From DASQUK01 sp046723645 (GTDB taxonomy: Bacteria > Actinomycetota > Acidimicrobiia > Acidimicrobiales > VFJN01), in contig JBKOUY010000133.1 in assembly GCA_046723645.1 (NCBI GenBank), positions 1-8,933 of the forward strand: a stretch of DNA of 8,933 nt, written 5' to 3'. This document shows, piece by piece, positions 1 to 6,121 of this stretch. Below the pieces are notes generated by a model. That model made no database searches. It saw only the letters and a list, made by a program, of their open reading frames with translations, and had not been told where the DNA came from. The translations under genes were made by a program, and so were the position numbers. Position 1 is the first letter of the stretch, and the number at the start of each line of letters is the position of its first letter.

Positions 1-73
1 CATTGGTGCGCAGCACCCCGGGCGTCGGTCGATCGGAGTCGCGGCACGGCCGGCGGGGTGGTATCCAACCGGA

Positions 74-364
74 TCACATGACCGCCTCCGCGATCACGTA
101 GCCGACGAGGCCAGCGAGGACGACGACGAGCAACGACCGCCGTCCGGCGACGGCTACCGCAGCGCCGGCTGCGACGAGCGCGGGAGCTCCACGATGGTCG
201 GTGCCGACGAGGCTGAGCGCCGCCAGTGCTCCGAAGAGTGGCGCCGGCAGTCGCCGGACGATCTCGGCGGTCGCACCGTCCGGTGGCGGCAACACTGCGG
301 TTGCGACGATGCGGCTGCCGACCGTGATCACAGCGACGGCGGCGACGAGGCCAGCGGTGCTCAT
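74..364 (-). CDS. azlD: AzlD-like subunit of branched-chain amino acid exporter
   Basis: A 96-residue, very hydrophobic protein with the size and layout of the AzlD family, the small partner of AzlC in export of branched-chain amino acids and analogues across the inner membrane. Likely helices lie at about residues 3-22, 43-56, 61-74 and 77-95. The segment IVRRLPAPLFGAL (35-47) corresponds to the conserved AzlD region around 'R.LP..V'. The ATG at 364-362 was chosen because it overlaps the TGA stop of azlC (ATGA), the usual translational coupling of this pair. The frame stays open further upstream, but only inside azlC. Family membership rests on the hydrophobic pattern plus the azlC neighbour; the sequence itself is weakly conserved. 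The true substrate is unknown. Confidence 0.82.
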   Translation of the reverse strand: MSTAGLVAAVAVITVGSRIVATAVLPPPDGATAEIVRRLPAPLFGALAALSLVGTDHRGAPALVAAGAAVAVAGRRSLLVVVLAGLVGYVIAEAVM

Positions 365-1020
365 CGGCGAGCTCCGAGACAGGCGACCCCGATGGCAACA
401 GCGAGGGCGCCGAGGACACCGACCGCCGGTGCCGCGATGAGCACCACGGCCGCCGCCGCGCCGGCGCCTGCGGCTCGGACGGCGTCTCGCCACGTCGAGG
501 CGGTGACGGCGGCGAGTCCTATGAAGAGGACCGGGAACAGGGCGGCGGCTGCTTCCTCGGCACCGCCGACGGAAGCACCGGCGACGCCGGCAGCAGTGCC
601 GACCACCCACGCGATGTAGGCGAGCCCGCCGGTGATCGCCATCGTCCGTGTCGCAGGCGCCTGCTGTGTCAGCGCGAGGCCGACAGTCTCATCGGTTAGG
701 AACAGCGACGAAACCACGGCCCGTCGGACGCGGCTCGACGCAAGCCGGTGCTGCACGAGAGCGCCGAGCGGGATGTGGCGCAGTGCGAGGGGCACGACGG
801 CGACGACGACGGCGCCGGCGGTCGCATTCGAGGCGAGCAATCCAACCATCGTGAACTGGGCGGCGCCGGAGAACATGGCGATGGAGCTGGCGAGCGTGAG
901 CTTGCCGCCGAGCACCGGATCGGCGACAGCGCCGTAAACGAGACCGAACACACCGATAGCGGCCGCGACCGGCAAGGCCGCTGCGGCGACGGCCGCGTCT
1001 CCAGATCCTGTTGCAGCCAC
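361..1020 (-). CDS. azlC: AzlC-like branched-chain amino acid exporter
   Basis: The 219-residue multi-helix membrane protein has hallmarks of the AzlC family: SGAAQF at 51-56, an LRHIPLG segment at 80-86 and LTDETVGLA at 108-116 (the family's conserved TDE motif). AzlC and AzlD together form an exporter for branched-chain amino acids such as leucine or valine and for toxic analogues. The frame is open far upstream on this strand, but that part is antisense to the mocR coding region and does not resemble AzlC. I therefore place the start at the GTG at 1020-1018, giving the usual family length. No Shine-Dalgarno sequence precedes it; a TACGCT box at 1038-1033 would put the transcript start only about 6 nt upstream, so the mRNA may be almost leaderless. 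It is divergent from a MocR regulator, which is the likely controller. Start uncertain by a few codons. Confidence 0.88.
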   Translation of the reverse strand: MAATGSGDAAVAAAALPVAAAIGVFGLVYGAVADPVLGGKLTLASSIAMFSGAAQFTMVGLLASNATAGAVVVAVVPLALRHIPLGALVQHRLASSRVRRAVVSSLFLTDETVGLALTQQAPATRTMAITGGLAYIAWVVGTAAGVAGASVGGAEEAAAALFPVLFIGLAAVTASTWRDAVRAAGAGAAAAVVLIAAPAVGVLGALAVAIGVACLGARR

Positions 1021-1049
1021 AGCGGCATGGTAAGCGTACAGTGGTCCTG
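1011..1049 (+). promoter_or_regulatory. Putative mocR promoter, leaderless start
   Basis: TACAGT at 1037-1042 matches TANNNT and predicts a transcript start at 1049, exactly the first base of the GTG start codon of the MocR gene, so the mRNA would be leaderless. TTGCAG at 1011-1016 resembles a -35 element, though a 20-bp spacer is longer than ideal. The left arm of the 11-bp inverted repeat overlaps the -10 box and the transcript start, which suits autorepression. The two divergent -10 boxes are nearly adjacent, so the promoters probably compete. Confidence 0.4.
1033..1038 (-). promoter_or_regulatory. Putative -10 box of azlCD promoter
   Basis: TACGCT on the minus strand fits the actinobacterial TANNNT -10 pattern and predicts a transcript start near 1026, close to the GTG of azlC at 1020. 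There is no recognisable -35 at 17 bp (CGGACC is found there), which would suit an activator-dependent promoter. One arm of the MocR-region inverted repeat (1040-1050) lies directly upstream of the box. Position inferred from sequence only. Confidence 0.35.
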
Positions 1050-1087
1050 TGGAGCGGTCCGCTTCGGCGATATCTGACAGGACCACT
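1040..1087. promoter_or_regulatory. 11-bp perfect inverted repeat, candidate MocR operator
   Basis: AGTGGTCCTGT at 1040-1050 is matched by its exact reverse complement ACAGGACCACT at 1077-1087, with arm centres 37 bp apart. The left arm covers the presumed mocR -10 and start codon; the right arm lies in mocR codons 10-13. The AGTGGTC core resembles the AAAGTGGWCTA-type sites I recall for the actinobacterial MocR-family regulator PdxR. MocR proteins are dimers that bind paired sites, so this is a natural operator for both azlCD and mocR. The repeat is directly visible; its role is inferred. Confidence 0.6.
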
Positions 1088-2470
1088 TCGGGCTGGCTCT
1101 TGGAGCTCGATCTCGCCGGCGTCGCGCGGGGCCACCAGGCGGAGGAGCTCACCGACCGTTTGCGGCGGGCCGTGCGGACCGGTCGGTTGCCGGCTGGGAC
1201 GCGTCTGCCGGCCTCGCGGACGCTCGCGGGCGACCTGGCCGTGTCGCGAGGCGTGGTCGTCCGTGCATACGAGCAACTGGGTGCCGAGGGGTACCTGTCG
1301 GCGAAGCTCGGCTCCGGAACGGTGGTCGCGGATGTCCCGGGCAGTCCCGCTGTGAGCATCCGGCGTCGCCAGCGGCCGCCGTCGAACCCGGGCTTGCCTT
1401 CGGGCGGCACATTTCCGCGGGCGGCATGGGCGCGCTGCGCGGCGACAGCCTTCTCGCGGCTGACCGATGCCGACTTGGGCTACGGCGACCCGGCGGGATG
1501 GCCGCCATTGCGGGAGGAGCTGAGCCGCTACCTCGGCCGGGTCCGGGCCGTGCTCGCGCCACCGGAGCGCATCGTCGTCGTAAACGGCTTCGGCCAGACG
1601 ACCCGCCTGGTCGCCGACGTCCTTCGCCAGCGAACCGTCGACCGGATCGCAGTCGAGGATCCGGGCTCGATCGGAATCCGCGAGCAGTTCGAGCGCGCCA
1701 CCGTTCGTTGCGTCGGGGTGCCTGTGGACGATGACGGCATCCGCGTCGACGCACTCGAAGCGGGAGGCGTGCGGGCGGTCGTCGTCACGCCCGCGCACCA
1801 GTTCCCCACGGGCGTCGTCGCATCGGGAGAGCGCCGTCATGCACTGTTGGACTGGGCGCGCCGGACCAGCGCAGTGGTTGTGGAGGACGACTACGACGCC
1901 GAGTTTCGCTACGACCGGACGCCGGTCGGCGCCCTGCAGGGCCTCGGACCCGATGTCGTCGTCTACGGCGGCAGCGTCTCGAAGACGTTGGCGCCCGGCT
2001 TGCGTCTCGGCTGGCTGGTCGCACCCGAGCACCTCGCAGAGACGTTCACGGAGGCGAAGTACTCGGCCGATCTTGCGCGCGGTGTCCTCGATCAGGCGAC
2101 GATGGCGGAGTTTCTTGCCTCTGGTGAGATGGATCGGCACATCCGGAGGATGGCGGTGGAGTATCGGCGCCGCCGTGACCGTCTTGTCGACAGCGTCGCC
2201 GCAGCGTTCCCCGACTGGCAGGTGTCCGGCACCGCCGCCGGCTTGCATCTGTTGGTCCACCCGCCGACGGCGAACGCCGAAGCGCTGGCCGCAGTGGCCC
2301 AGGAGTGCGGCTTGGATGCTCGCCCGTTGAGCCGGTACTCGGTCCGACCGTGTCCTCCGCAGGGTCTGGTCGTGGGCTACGGCCATCAGCGGCCCGACAC
2401 GATCGCCGCTGCGGTCGTGCGCCTGCACCGGCGGCTCACCGCCAACCGACAGGGCCGTGCAGGCGACTGA
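1049..2470 (+). CDS. MocR-type PLP-dependent transcriptional regulator (GntR family)
   Basis: A 473-residue fusion of an N-terminal GntR winged helix (about 20-92, with LTDRLRRAV, GTRLPASRTLAGDLAVSRG and VVVRAYEQLGAEGYL) and a C-terminal fold-type I aminotransferase domain (about 120-465). PLP-site signatures are present: YGDPAGWPPLRE (145-156), TPAHQFPTG (247-255), EDDYDAEFRYD (279-289) and SKTLAPGLRLGW (311-322), where Lys312 is the expected Schiff-base lysine. Full MocR length. Such proteins act as DNA-binding dimers that use PLP or a PLP-amino-acid adduct as effector. The start is the GTG at 1049. It has no Shine-Dalgarno sequence but fits a leaderless transcript, and the winged helix begins shortly after. 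The gene is divergent from azlCD and shares an inverted repeat with it, so azlCD is the likely target. PdxR, GabR and TauR are related alternatives; no pdx, gab or tau genes are nearby. Confidence 0.93.
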   Translation: MERSASAISDRTTSGWLLELDLAGVARGHQAEELTDRLRRAVRTGRLPAGTRLPASRTLAGDLAVSRGVVVRAYEQLGAEGYLSAKLGSGTVVADVPGSPAVSIRRRQRPPSNPGLPSGGTFPRAAWARCAATAFSRLTDADLGYGDPAGWPPLREELSRYLGRVRAVLAPPERIVVVNGFGQTTRLVADVLRQRTVDRIAVEDPGSIGIREQFERATVRCVGVPVDDDGIRVDALEAGGVRAVVVTPAHQFPTGVVASGERRHALLDWARRTSAVVVEDDYDAEFRYDRTPVGALQGLGPDVVVYGGSVSKTLAPGLRLGWLVAPEHLAETFTEAKYSADLARGVLDQATMAEFLASGEMDRHIRRMAVEYRRRRDRLVDSVAAAFPDWQVSGTAAGLHLLVHPPTANAEALAAVAQECGLDARPLSRYSVRPCPPQGLVVGYGHQRPDTIAAAVVRLHRRLTANRQGRAGD

Positions 2471-2491
2471 CGGAGCGCGACGGCGACAAGG

Positions 2492-2510
2492 CCCGCCGGG
2501 TACCGGTGGG
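2492..2510 (+). terminator. Hairpin downstream of mocR, possible terminator
   Basis: An 8-bp stem (CCCGCCGG / CCGGTGGG, including one G-T wobble) closes a GTA loop 22 bp after the mocR stop codon. No T-run follows, as is common for candidate terminators in GC-rich actinobacteria, so it may stop transcription weakly or protect the 3' end. Confidence 0.4.
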
Positions 2511-2849
2511 GACTGACTGGAACCGGATCGAGCGTTGGCTTGCAGGTGAGCACGATGTCGGCGGTGGCGAGAGGCCACTCGAGCAGTCGATCGCCCCGAG
2601 CTCACGGCCGGGAGTGAGCAGCGACGCACGAGGATGACGTTGGCGCCGGCGACCGCACTGATGGTGCGGGCGTCGCCGTCGACGCGCGAAACCTGGCGCT
2701 CAAGCACGCGCTGGATACGCACACGCTCATCGCCATGCTTGTGAAGGGCGCGATCCTTCCGGCTCGTCTCGGGACCGCCGCCGTCGGAGCGATCCACCCG
2801 CCATGGTGGTGGTAGGAAATCTGATCCTCTACGAAGGTCGCCAGGAAAC

Positions 2850-2877
2850 CGGCCTTTCGGCCGCGCCCCACCAGGGG
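2850..2877 (+). other. Two small tandem hairpins before the nitroreductase RBS
   Basis: CGGCC-TTTC-GGCCG (2850-2863) is followed at once by CCCC-ACCA-GGGG (2866-2877), and the second ends 6 nt before the AGGAG ribosome binding site at 2884-2888. If transcribed, they form a short structured leader, which could be a weak terminator, an mRNA 5' stabiliser or nothing. Both stems are only 4-5 bp, so chance in GC-rich DNA is a serious alternative. Confidence 0.25.
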
Positions 2878-2895
2878 TGAGAGAGGAGAACACCT

Positions 2896-3309
2896 GTGGC
2901 CCAGCGTCGCTACATGAAGCCGCCGTGGATGCAACGCCACGTCGGCAACCGCATGTCCGTGTTGTTCAGACCCTCGCTGATCTCGAAGCTGGCCGTACGT
3001 GGCCGGCGCAGCGGACGATGGCACACGACTCCTGTTGCGGTGCTCGAACACCACGGCGAGCGCTACCTCGTCTCCTACCGGGGGGCCAGCGACTGGGCAC
3101 GGAATTTGGAGGCCTCCCACAGCGCCCGCCTCACTCAGCGCGGCCAGACCGAGGAGATCGAGGTGGACGATGTGCCCGTCGCCGAGCGCACCGAGCTGCT
3201 CCGCATCTACGGCGACCGATACGGCAAGATGCCCACGGTCGCCTCGGTCTTGCGCGCCCTCCCCGACCCGGGCGACCATCCAGTGTTCCGGATCACCACG
3301 TCGCGGTGA
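2896..3309 (+). CDS. F420-dependent nitroreductase/quinone reductase family protein
   Basis: The 137-residue protein belongs to the deazaflavin-dependent nitroreductase family (Ddn-like split-barrel fold), whose members use reduced cofactor F420 to reduce quinones, nitro compounds or other electrophiles. Visible signatures: GRRSGRWHTTPVAVLEHHGERYLVS (positions 36-60) is shown here by its key parts GRRSG, TTPV and YLVS, the usual opening strand pair; SDWARNLEA at 65-73 corresponds to the family's 'W..NL.A' motif; HPVFRI closes the fold. Length is normal. The GTG start at 2896 is set by a good AGGAG ribosome binding site 7 nt upstream. The gene stands alone, convergent with the methyltransferase. 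Short Ddn-like proteins vary in substrate, so the reaction cannot be assigned. Family call confident; F420 use is inferred from the family. Confidence 0.83.
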   Translation: MAQRRYMKPPWMQRHVGNRMSVLFRPSLISKLAVRGRRSGRWHTTPVAVLEHHGERYLVSYRGASDWARNLEASHSARLTQRGQTEEIEVDDVPVAERTELLRIYGDRYGKMPTVASVLRALPDPGDHPVFRITTSR

Positions 3310-3327
3310 CCGTCGGACGGTGGCACC
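3305..3327. terminator. Hairpin between convergent genes, possible bidirectional terminator
   Basis: ACCGTC-G-GACGGT (3309-3321) is a perfect 6-bp dyad, extended by GGTG (3305-3308) pairing with CACC (3324-3327) around a two-base bulge. It starts inside the nitroreductase's last codons and lies just before the end of the methyltransferase gene on the other strand. There is no T-run on either side. The position between convergent genes supports a terminator role; strength unknown. Confidence 0.35.
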
Positions 3328-3340
3328 GGCGGCTGATAAG

Positions 3341-4168
3341 TCACTCCTCCTCCCACATACTGAGCATGCGTCGGGCTGCCGCCCCGGACAACCTGTTGGA
3401 CGTCGGCCAAACGGCGGATCTTCTGCGCCGCCACACGCTGTCCCGTCGCGCCGGCTTCTGCGCCTGGACGTAGTAGATCCAGGGGCGGACCTCGCCGCTA
3501 CGGGCCTGGTCGAACCCCGCGTCCCGAATCATTGGCTCGAGCAAATCGACGCGGTTCTCCGCCATGGCGTCGTGCCCGGTGACCCTGGTGATGACGCGGC
3601 GGCCGATGCGGCTGGCGGGCGGCCGGAACTCGGCAATCAGGACCGAGCCGCCGGGCTGGAGCACGCGGAACATCTCGCTGATCGCTCGGGGCCTCACGGT
3701 TTCTGGCAGGTGGTGGATCATCAGGCTGCTCACCACCACGTCGTACGCGGCGTCCGGGGCGTCGAGGGCTTCCGCGACCCCTTCGCCGAACGTGCTGTTG
3801 TCGAGGTGGGAGAGGCGTCGGGCGTGGCTAATCGCCTCGCGCGAGGGGTCCACGCCGTGGGCGGCGCCAGCGGGGGCGACGGCCTGGGCCAGCACTCGGG
3901 TGAAGTATCCGGTGCCGCAGCCGACGTCGAGAACACGGTCTCCGGGCCGGGCGCCGCTCTCGGCGGCGAGCCGGGTGAAGACCCGGCGTCGCCTGCCGCC
4001 GAAGAAGACCGCTGCGCAGATGTCGTAGGCGTGTCCGCTCCCATGGAGCATGCCGGTTGTGCCGGTGTCCGGGTCGCGGTGCCGGGGCGGTGTGGGCTCG
4101 GTCGCCATCTGGTCGTCGGCCCTGGCCTGGATCGGGTGGTGGCCTGGATCGTGCCATCTGTGGCTCAT
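3341..4168 (-). CDS. Class I SAM-dependent methyltransferase
   Basis: The 275-residue protein carries the Rossmann methyltransferase motifs in order: motif I VLDVGCGTGYF (79-89, the SAM-binding glycine loop), acidic strand GVDPS (105-109), YDVVVSSLMIHHL (142-154) and LQPGGSVLIAEF (170-181). This is the UbiE/Methyltransf_11 type, acting on small molecules or lipids; the substrate cannot be read. The ATG at 4168 was chosen: it has a weak GAG 7 nt upstream, whereas the in-frame TTG at 4198 has no ribosome binding site and an ATG at 4108 would also keep the domain. The last 30 or so residues (from about 242, rich in Arg and ending MLSMWEEE) extend past the expected end of the fold near YVQAQKP. 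It is the last gene of the ABC-exporter operon, so it may modify the exported compound or a lipid target. Confident family, unknown role. Confidence 0.88.
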   Translation of the reverse strand: MSHRWHDPGHHPIQARADDQMATEPTPPRHRDPDTGTTGMLHGSGHAYDICAAVFFGGRRRRVFTRLAAESGARPGDRVLDVGCGTGYFTRVLAQAVAPAGAAHGVDPSREAISHARRLSHLDNSTFGEGVAEALDAPDAAYDVVVSSLMIHHLPETVRPRAISEMFRVLQPGGSVLIAEFRPPASRIGRRVITRVTGHDAMAENRVDLLEPMIRDAGFDQARSGEVRPWIYYVQAQKPARRDSVWRRRRSAVWPTSNRLSGAAARRMLSMWEEE

Positions 4169-4210
4169 TGGGGTTCTCGTCTCGGAGTAGGTGGGCAAGG
4201 TGAGCCGACG

Positions 4211-4366
4211 TCAGTCGCCGGCGGGGCCGACGATGCCGGTGAGGTGGAGGATCACGACGGTGGCGACGAGGGCGAACACGATGCTGACGATCAGCACGGT
4301 GGCCCAGTTGATGCTGGTCGCGGATTCCTGGTCGTCCTCTCGTTCGGGGTGTGGGGGTAGTTCCAT
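4211..4366 (-). CDS. 51-aa single-helix membrane protein in the ABC operon
   Basis: This small protein has a hydrophilic, acidic N-terminal part (MELPPHPEREDDQESATSIN) and one strong transmembrane helix at about 21-45 (segment WATVLIVSIVFALVATVVIL), then a short GIVGPAGD tail. The ATG at 4366-4364 has an AGGAA ribosome binding site (4378-4374) with 7-nt spacing. The gene lies 30 bp after the permease stop and ends 42 bp before the methyltransferase ATG, filling the gap in the operon. I recognise no family. It could be an accessory subunit of the ABC transporter, a regulator of the sensor kinase, or a small membrane anchor. No signal-peptidase site is obvious, so it is probably a retained single-pass protein. 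Good RBS, position and composition support it as a real gene. Confidence 0.72.
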   Translation of the reverse strand: MELPPHPEREDDQESATSINWATVLIVSIVFALVATVVILHLTGIVGPAGD

Positions 4367-4396
4367 TGCGCGGTTCCTGACGGGGGAGGGGGTGGT

Positions 4397-5131
4397 TCAG
4401 GCGTCGCGTGTGGCGGCGACGCGGATACCGGCTGCGGCGATGACCGCGGCGTAGCCGGTGAGGACTGCCGTGCCGGCGAGGGGTGAGAGCAGGTCGTCGA
4501 GGTTGGTGCGGACCATGGCTTGGCCGGCGGCAACAGGCAACCAACGTCCGATGTCGGTGACCAGAGTGACGAGGGTGTGTTCGATGACTGCGATCCAGGC
4601 GAGCGCAGCGCTGATGGCGAGCACCTGGTTGCGGATCAGCACACCGAGTGCCACACCGAGGATGGCGAACAGGGTGGTGTATCCGAGGGTTCCACCGAGG
4701 ATGGCCCAGACCTCGGAGTCGCCGAGGGGGAAGGTGGCGCCTTCGAGGTTGTAGAGCAGGCTGGCGATGCCGATGCAGGCGAGCGAGCTGATCACGCCGG
4801 CGGCCAGGCCGACGGCCGCGCCGAGGGTCAGCTTGGCGGCGGCGACCTGGTGGCGACGGGGTGTGGTGAGGAACGTGTCGGGGGCGGTGCCGTGTCGGTA
4901 TTCGCCGGCAGAGATGATGACGCCGACGACGAGCACGAGGATGGCACCGGTTCCCGTCACCGACATGGTGTCTCGGATGCCGGTGGTGGATTCGAGCTCG
5001 GCGGCGCTGTCGGCGGACAGGACGGCGCCGGCAACGGCGGCGAACGACAGGGCGACGGCGGCGGGGATGCTGCCGTAGAGCAGGCGGGTGGTGCGTAGCT
5101 TGAGCCATTCGGCGGCGACGAGATCGATCAT
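4397..5131 (-). CDS. ABC-2 type transporter permease
   Basis: The 244-residue membrane protein opens with MIDLVAAEWLKLRTTR, the typical start of actinobacterial ABC-2 permeases (an 'E..KLRT.R' amphipathic segment before the first helix). Six likely helices fall at about 21-40, 60-76, 98-127, 141-165, 168-192 and 218-238. The loop GEYRHGTAPDTFLTTPRR (76-93) matches the conserved cytoplasmic coupling region 'EYR.GT...TFL..PRR' of this family. It would pair with the ATPase encoded just upstream; the ATG at 5131 overlaps that gene's TGA (ATGA), so the two are translationally coupled. A half-transporter of this kind probably works as a homodimer. Families of this type export antibiotics, peptides or lipids, or confer resistance by removing drugs from the membrane. 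Substrate unknown. Confidence 0.9.
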   Translation of the reverse strand: MIDLVAAEWLKLRTTRLLYGSIPAAVALSFAAVAGAVLSADSAAELESTTGIRDTMSVTGTGAILVLVVGVIISAGEYRHGTAPDTFLTTPRRHQVAAAKLTLGAAVGLAAGVISSLACIGIASLLYNLEGATFPLGDSEVWAILGGTLGYTTLFAILGVALGVLIRNQVLAISAALAWIAVIEHTLVTLVTDIGRWLPVAAGQAMVRTNLDDLLSPLAGTAVLTGYAAVIAAAGIRVAATRDA

Positions 5132-6012
5132 TGTCCGTTGCCTCCGATCGCATCGAGGAACATGGCCTCGAGGGTGTCGCTGGCGCTCTGCTTGGCGAGC
5201 TCGGTCACGGTGACGCCGGCCCGGGCAGCGATGCCGCCGATCTCCGTCGTGTTGCGGCCGGTCACGGTGATGGCGCCGTCGGCGAGCAGTTGGTGGTCGG
5301 CGCCTGCGGCGCGCAGGGCGCTCAACATGGGAGCGACGCGGTCGACCCGCAGCGTGACGCGGCTGTCGGTGAGGTCGGCGATGTCGGTCTCGGTGACCAG
5401 CTTGCCGGCACGGATGATGACGACTCGGTCGACGACCTGTCCGACCTCGGCGAGCACGTGGCTGGCGACGAGCACGGTTTTGCCCTCGTCGGCCCAGGCG
5501 CGCAGGATCCGCCGCACCCAGCTGACCCCCTCTGGGTCGAGGCCGTTGGCGGGCTCGTCCAGCACCACCACGTCGGGGTCGCCGAGCATCGCGGTCGCCA
5601 GGCTGAGCCGCTGGCGCATGCCCAGCGAATAGCCGCCGACGCGGCGATCAGCGGCGCCACAGAGCCCGACAACCTCCAGCAACGGGTCGATCCGCGAGGC
5701 GTCGAGGCGTGCGGCCCGGGCGATGACCCGCAGGTGGTTCCGGCCGGTGCGGGCAGGGTGGAATCCAGTGGATTCGAGGACTGCCCCGACGCGCCGGCGC
5801 GGCGACCCCAGGTCCCCATACGGACGGCCATCGATCAGCCCCGCACCCGACGTCGGTTCGGCCAGACCGAGCAGGCACCGGAAGGTGGTGGTCTTGCCGG
5901 CGCCGTTCGGTCCCAGGAAGCCGGTCACCTTGCCGGCGGGGGCGGTGAAGCTCAGGTCGTCGACCGCCCGCTGCTCGCCGTAGGTCTTCGTCAACCCTCG
6001 AAGTTCGATCAC
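5128..6012 (-). CDS. ABC transporter ATP-binding protein (drug/peptide-resistance type)
   Basis: The 294-residue ATPase has all nucleotide-binding motifs: Walker A GPNGAGKTT (34-42), signature YSLGMRQRL (128-136), Walker B VVVLDEPANGLDP (148-160) and the switch histidine in ASHVL (His185). The Q-loop position carries Glu in VLESTGFHP (77-85) instead of Gln. This and the YSLGM signature are common in the BcrA-like ATPases linked to ABC-2 permeases, so I do not read them as loss of function. A C-terminal region of about 80 residues after the core is also typical. The GTG at 6012 was chosen because MIELRGLTKTYG matches the family start; a GAGGA lies 11 nt upstream. The frame is open further upstream but has no ABC homology. 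First gene of the operon, divergent from the sensor kinase. Confidence 0.93.
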   Translation of the reverse strand: MIELRGLTKTYGEQRAVDDLSFTAPAGKVTGFLGPNGAGKTTTFRCLLGLAEPTSGAGLIDGRPYGDLGSPRRRVGAVLESTGFHPARTGRNHLRVIARAARLDASRIDPLLEVVGLCGAADRRVGGYSLGMRQRLSLATAMLGDPDVVVLDEPANGLDPEGVSWVRRILRAWADEGKTVLVASHVLAEVGQVVDRVVIIRAGKLVTETDIADLTDSRVTLRVDRVAPMLSALRAAGADHQLLADGAITVTGRNTTEIGGIAARAGVTVTELAKQSASDTLEAMFLDAIGGNGQ

Positions 6013-6053
6013 TGCCCTTCGCGTCCTCGGATGCGATCCATGGCGCCATTGGA

Positions 6054-6059
6054 CGAATA
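6054..6059 (-). promoter_or_regulatory. Possible -10 box of the ABC operon
   Basis: TATTCG on the minus strand is an imperfect -10 candidate (last base not T), predicting a transcript start near 6047 and a leader of about 35 nt before the GTG at 6012. No canonical -35 exists; the 25-bp box at 6069-6093 overlaps the place where it would be. A 10-bp palindrome, ATGGCGCCAT (6040-6049), lies at the presumed start of the leader. Confidence 0.25.
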
Positions 6060-6068
6060 GCGACGCCG

Positions 6069-6093
6069 CGCCCGAAACACCCCGCGGGGGGAA
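6069..6093 (-). promoter_or_regulatory. 25-bp box facing the ABC operon, candidate response-regulator site
   Basis: Read on the minus strand, this box contains TCCCCCCGC, then GGGG, then TTCGGGCG, and matches the box at 6122-6146 on the plus strand at 21 of 25 positions. It includes the perfect palindrome CCCCGCGGGG (6080-6089). It sits just upstream of the presumed ABC-operon -10 region, where an activator could replace a -35 element. Confidence 0.55.
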
Positions 6094-6121
6094 CTTGTCG
6101 GTCCCCATTGCGTGGACGCGG

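Larger units (their letters stand above)
2471..2883. other. Gene-poor stretch between mocR and the nitroreductase gene
   Basis: No convincing complete gene is seen in about 410 bp. A plus-strand frame from 2618 to a TAG at 2813-2815 has GC-rich third positions and a protein-like stretch (DARNLALKHALDTHTLIAML) but no start codon with a ribosome binding site. The minus strand over 2530-2760 is also open and coding-like. Either could be a decayed gene or chance in GC-rich DNA. Visible structure: the 2492-2510 hairpin, a 6-bp inverted repeat GCTCAC/GTGAGC at 2600-2605 and 2614-2619 with another GTGAGC at 2546-2551, and two small hairpins at 2850-2877. No tRNA or repeat element was recognised. Confidence 0.4.

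Noticed and set aside
1..73. Possible gene start (minus-strand ATG at 3-1) and a GGTGC-GCA-GCACC hairpin at 5-17 downstream of azlD
   Set aside because: The ATG lies at the very edge with no codons visible, and the 5-bp hairpin has no T-run; not enough to call a gene or a terminator.
128..136. Loss of ABC ATPase activity because the signature is not LSGGQ and the Q-loop has Glu
   Set aside because: These ATPase residues (protein positions 80 and 128-136) are usual variants in the BcrA-like family with YSLGM signatures; Walker A, Walker B and the switch His are intact. Coordinates given here are residue numbers of the protein encoded at 5128-6012.
689..2893. Very long open frame on the minus strand antisense to mocR
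   Set aside because: It is Arg/Ala/Pro-rich low-complexity translation with no recognisable domain, and it lies opposite a clear full-length MocR gene; a typical antisense artefact of GC-rich DNA.
2999..4360. Long plus-strand open frame across the methyltransferase and small membrane protein genes
   Set aside because: Its translation has no domain and is the antisense of a methyltransferase with all motifs in order; the plus-strand frame also starts inside the nitroreductase gene in another frame.
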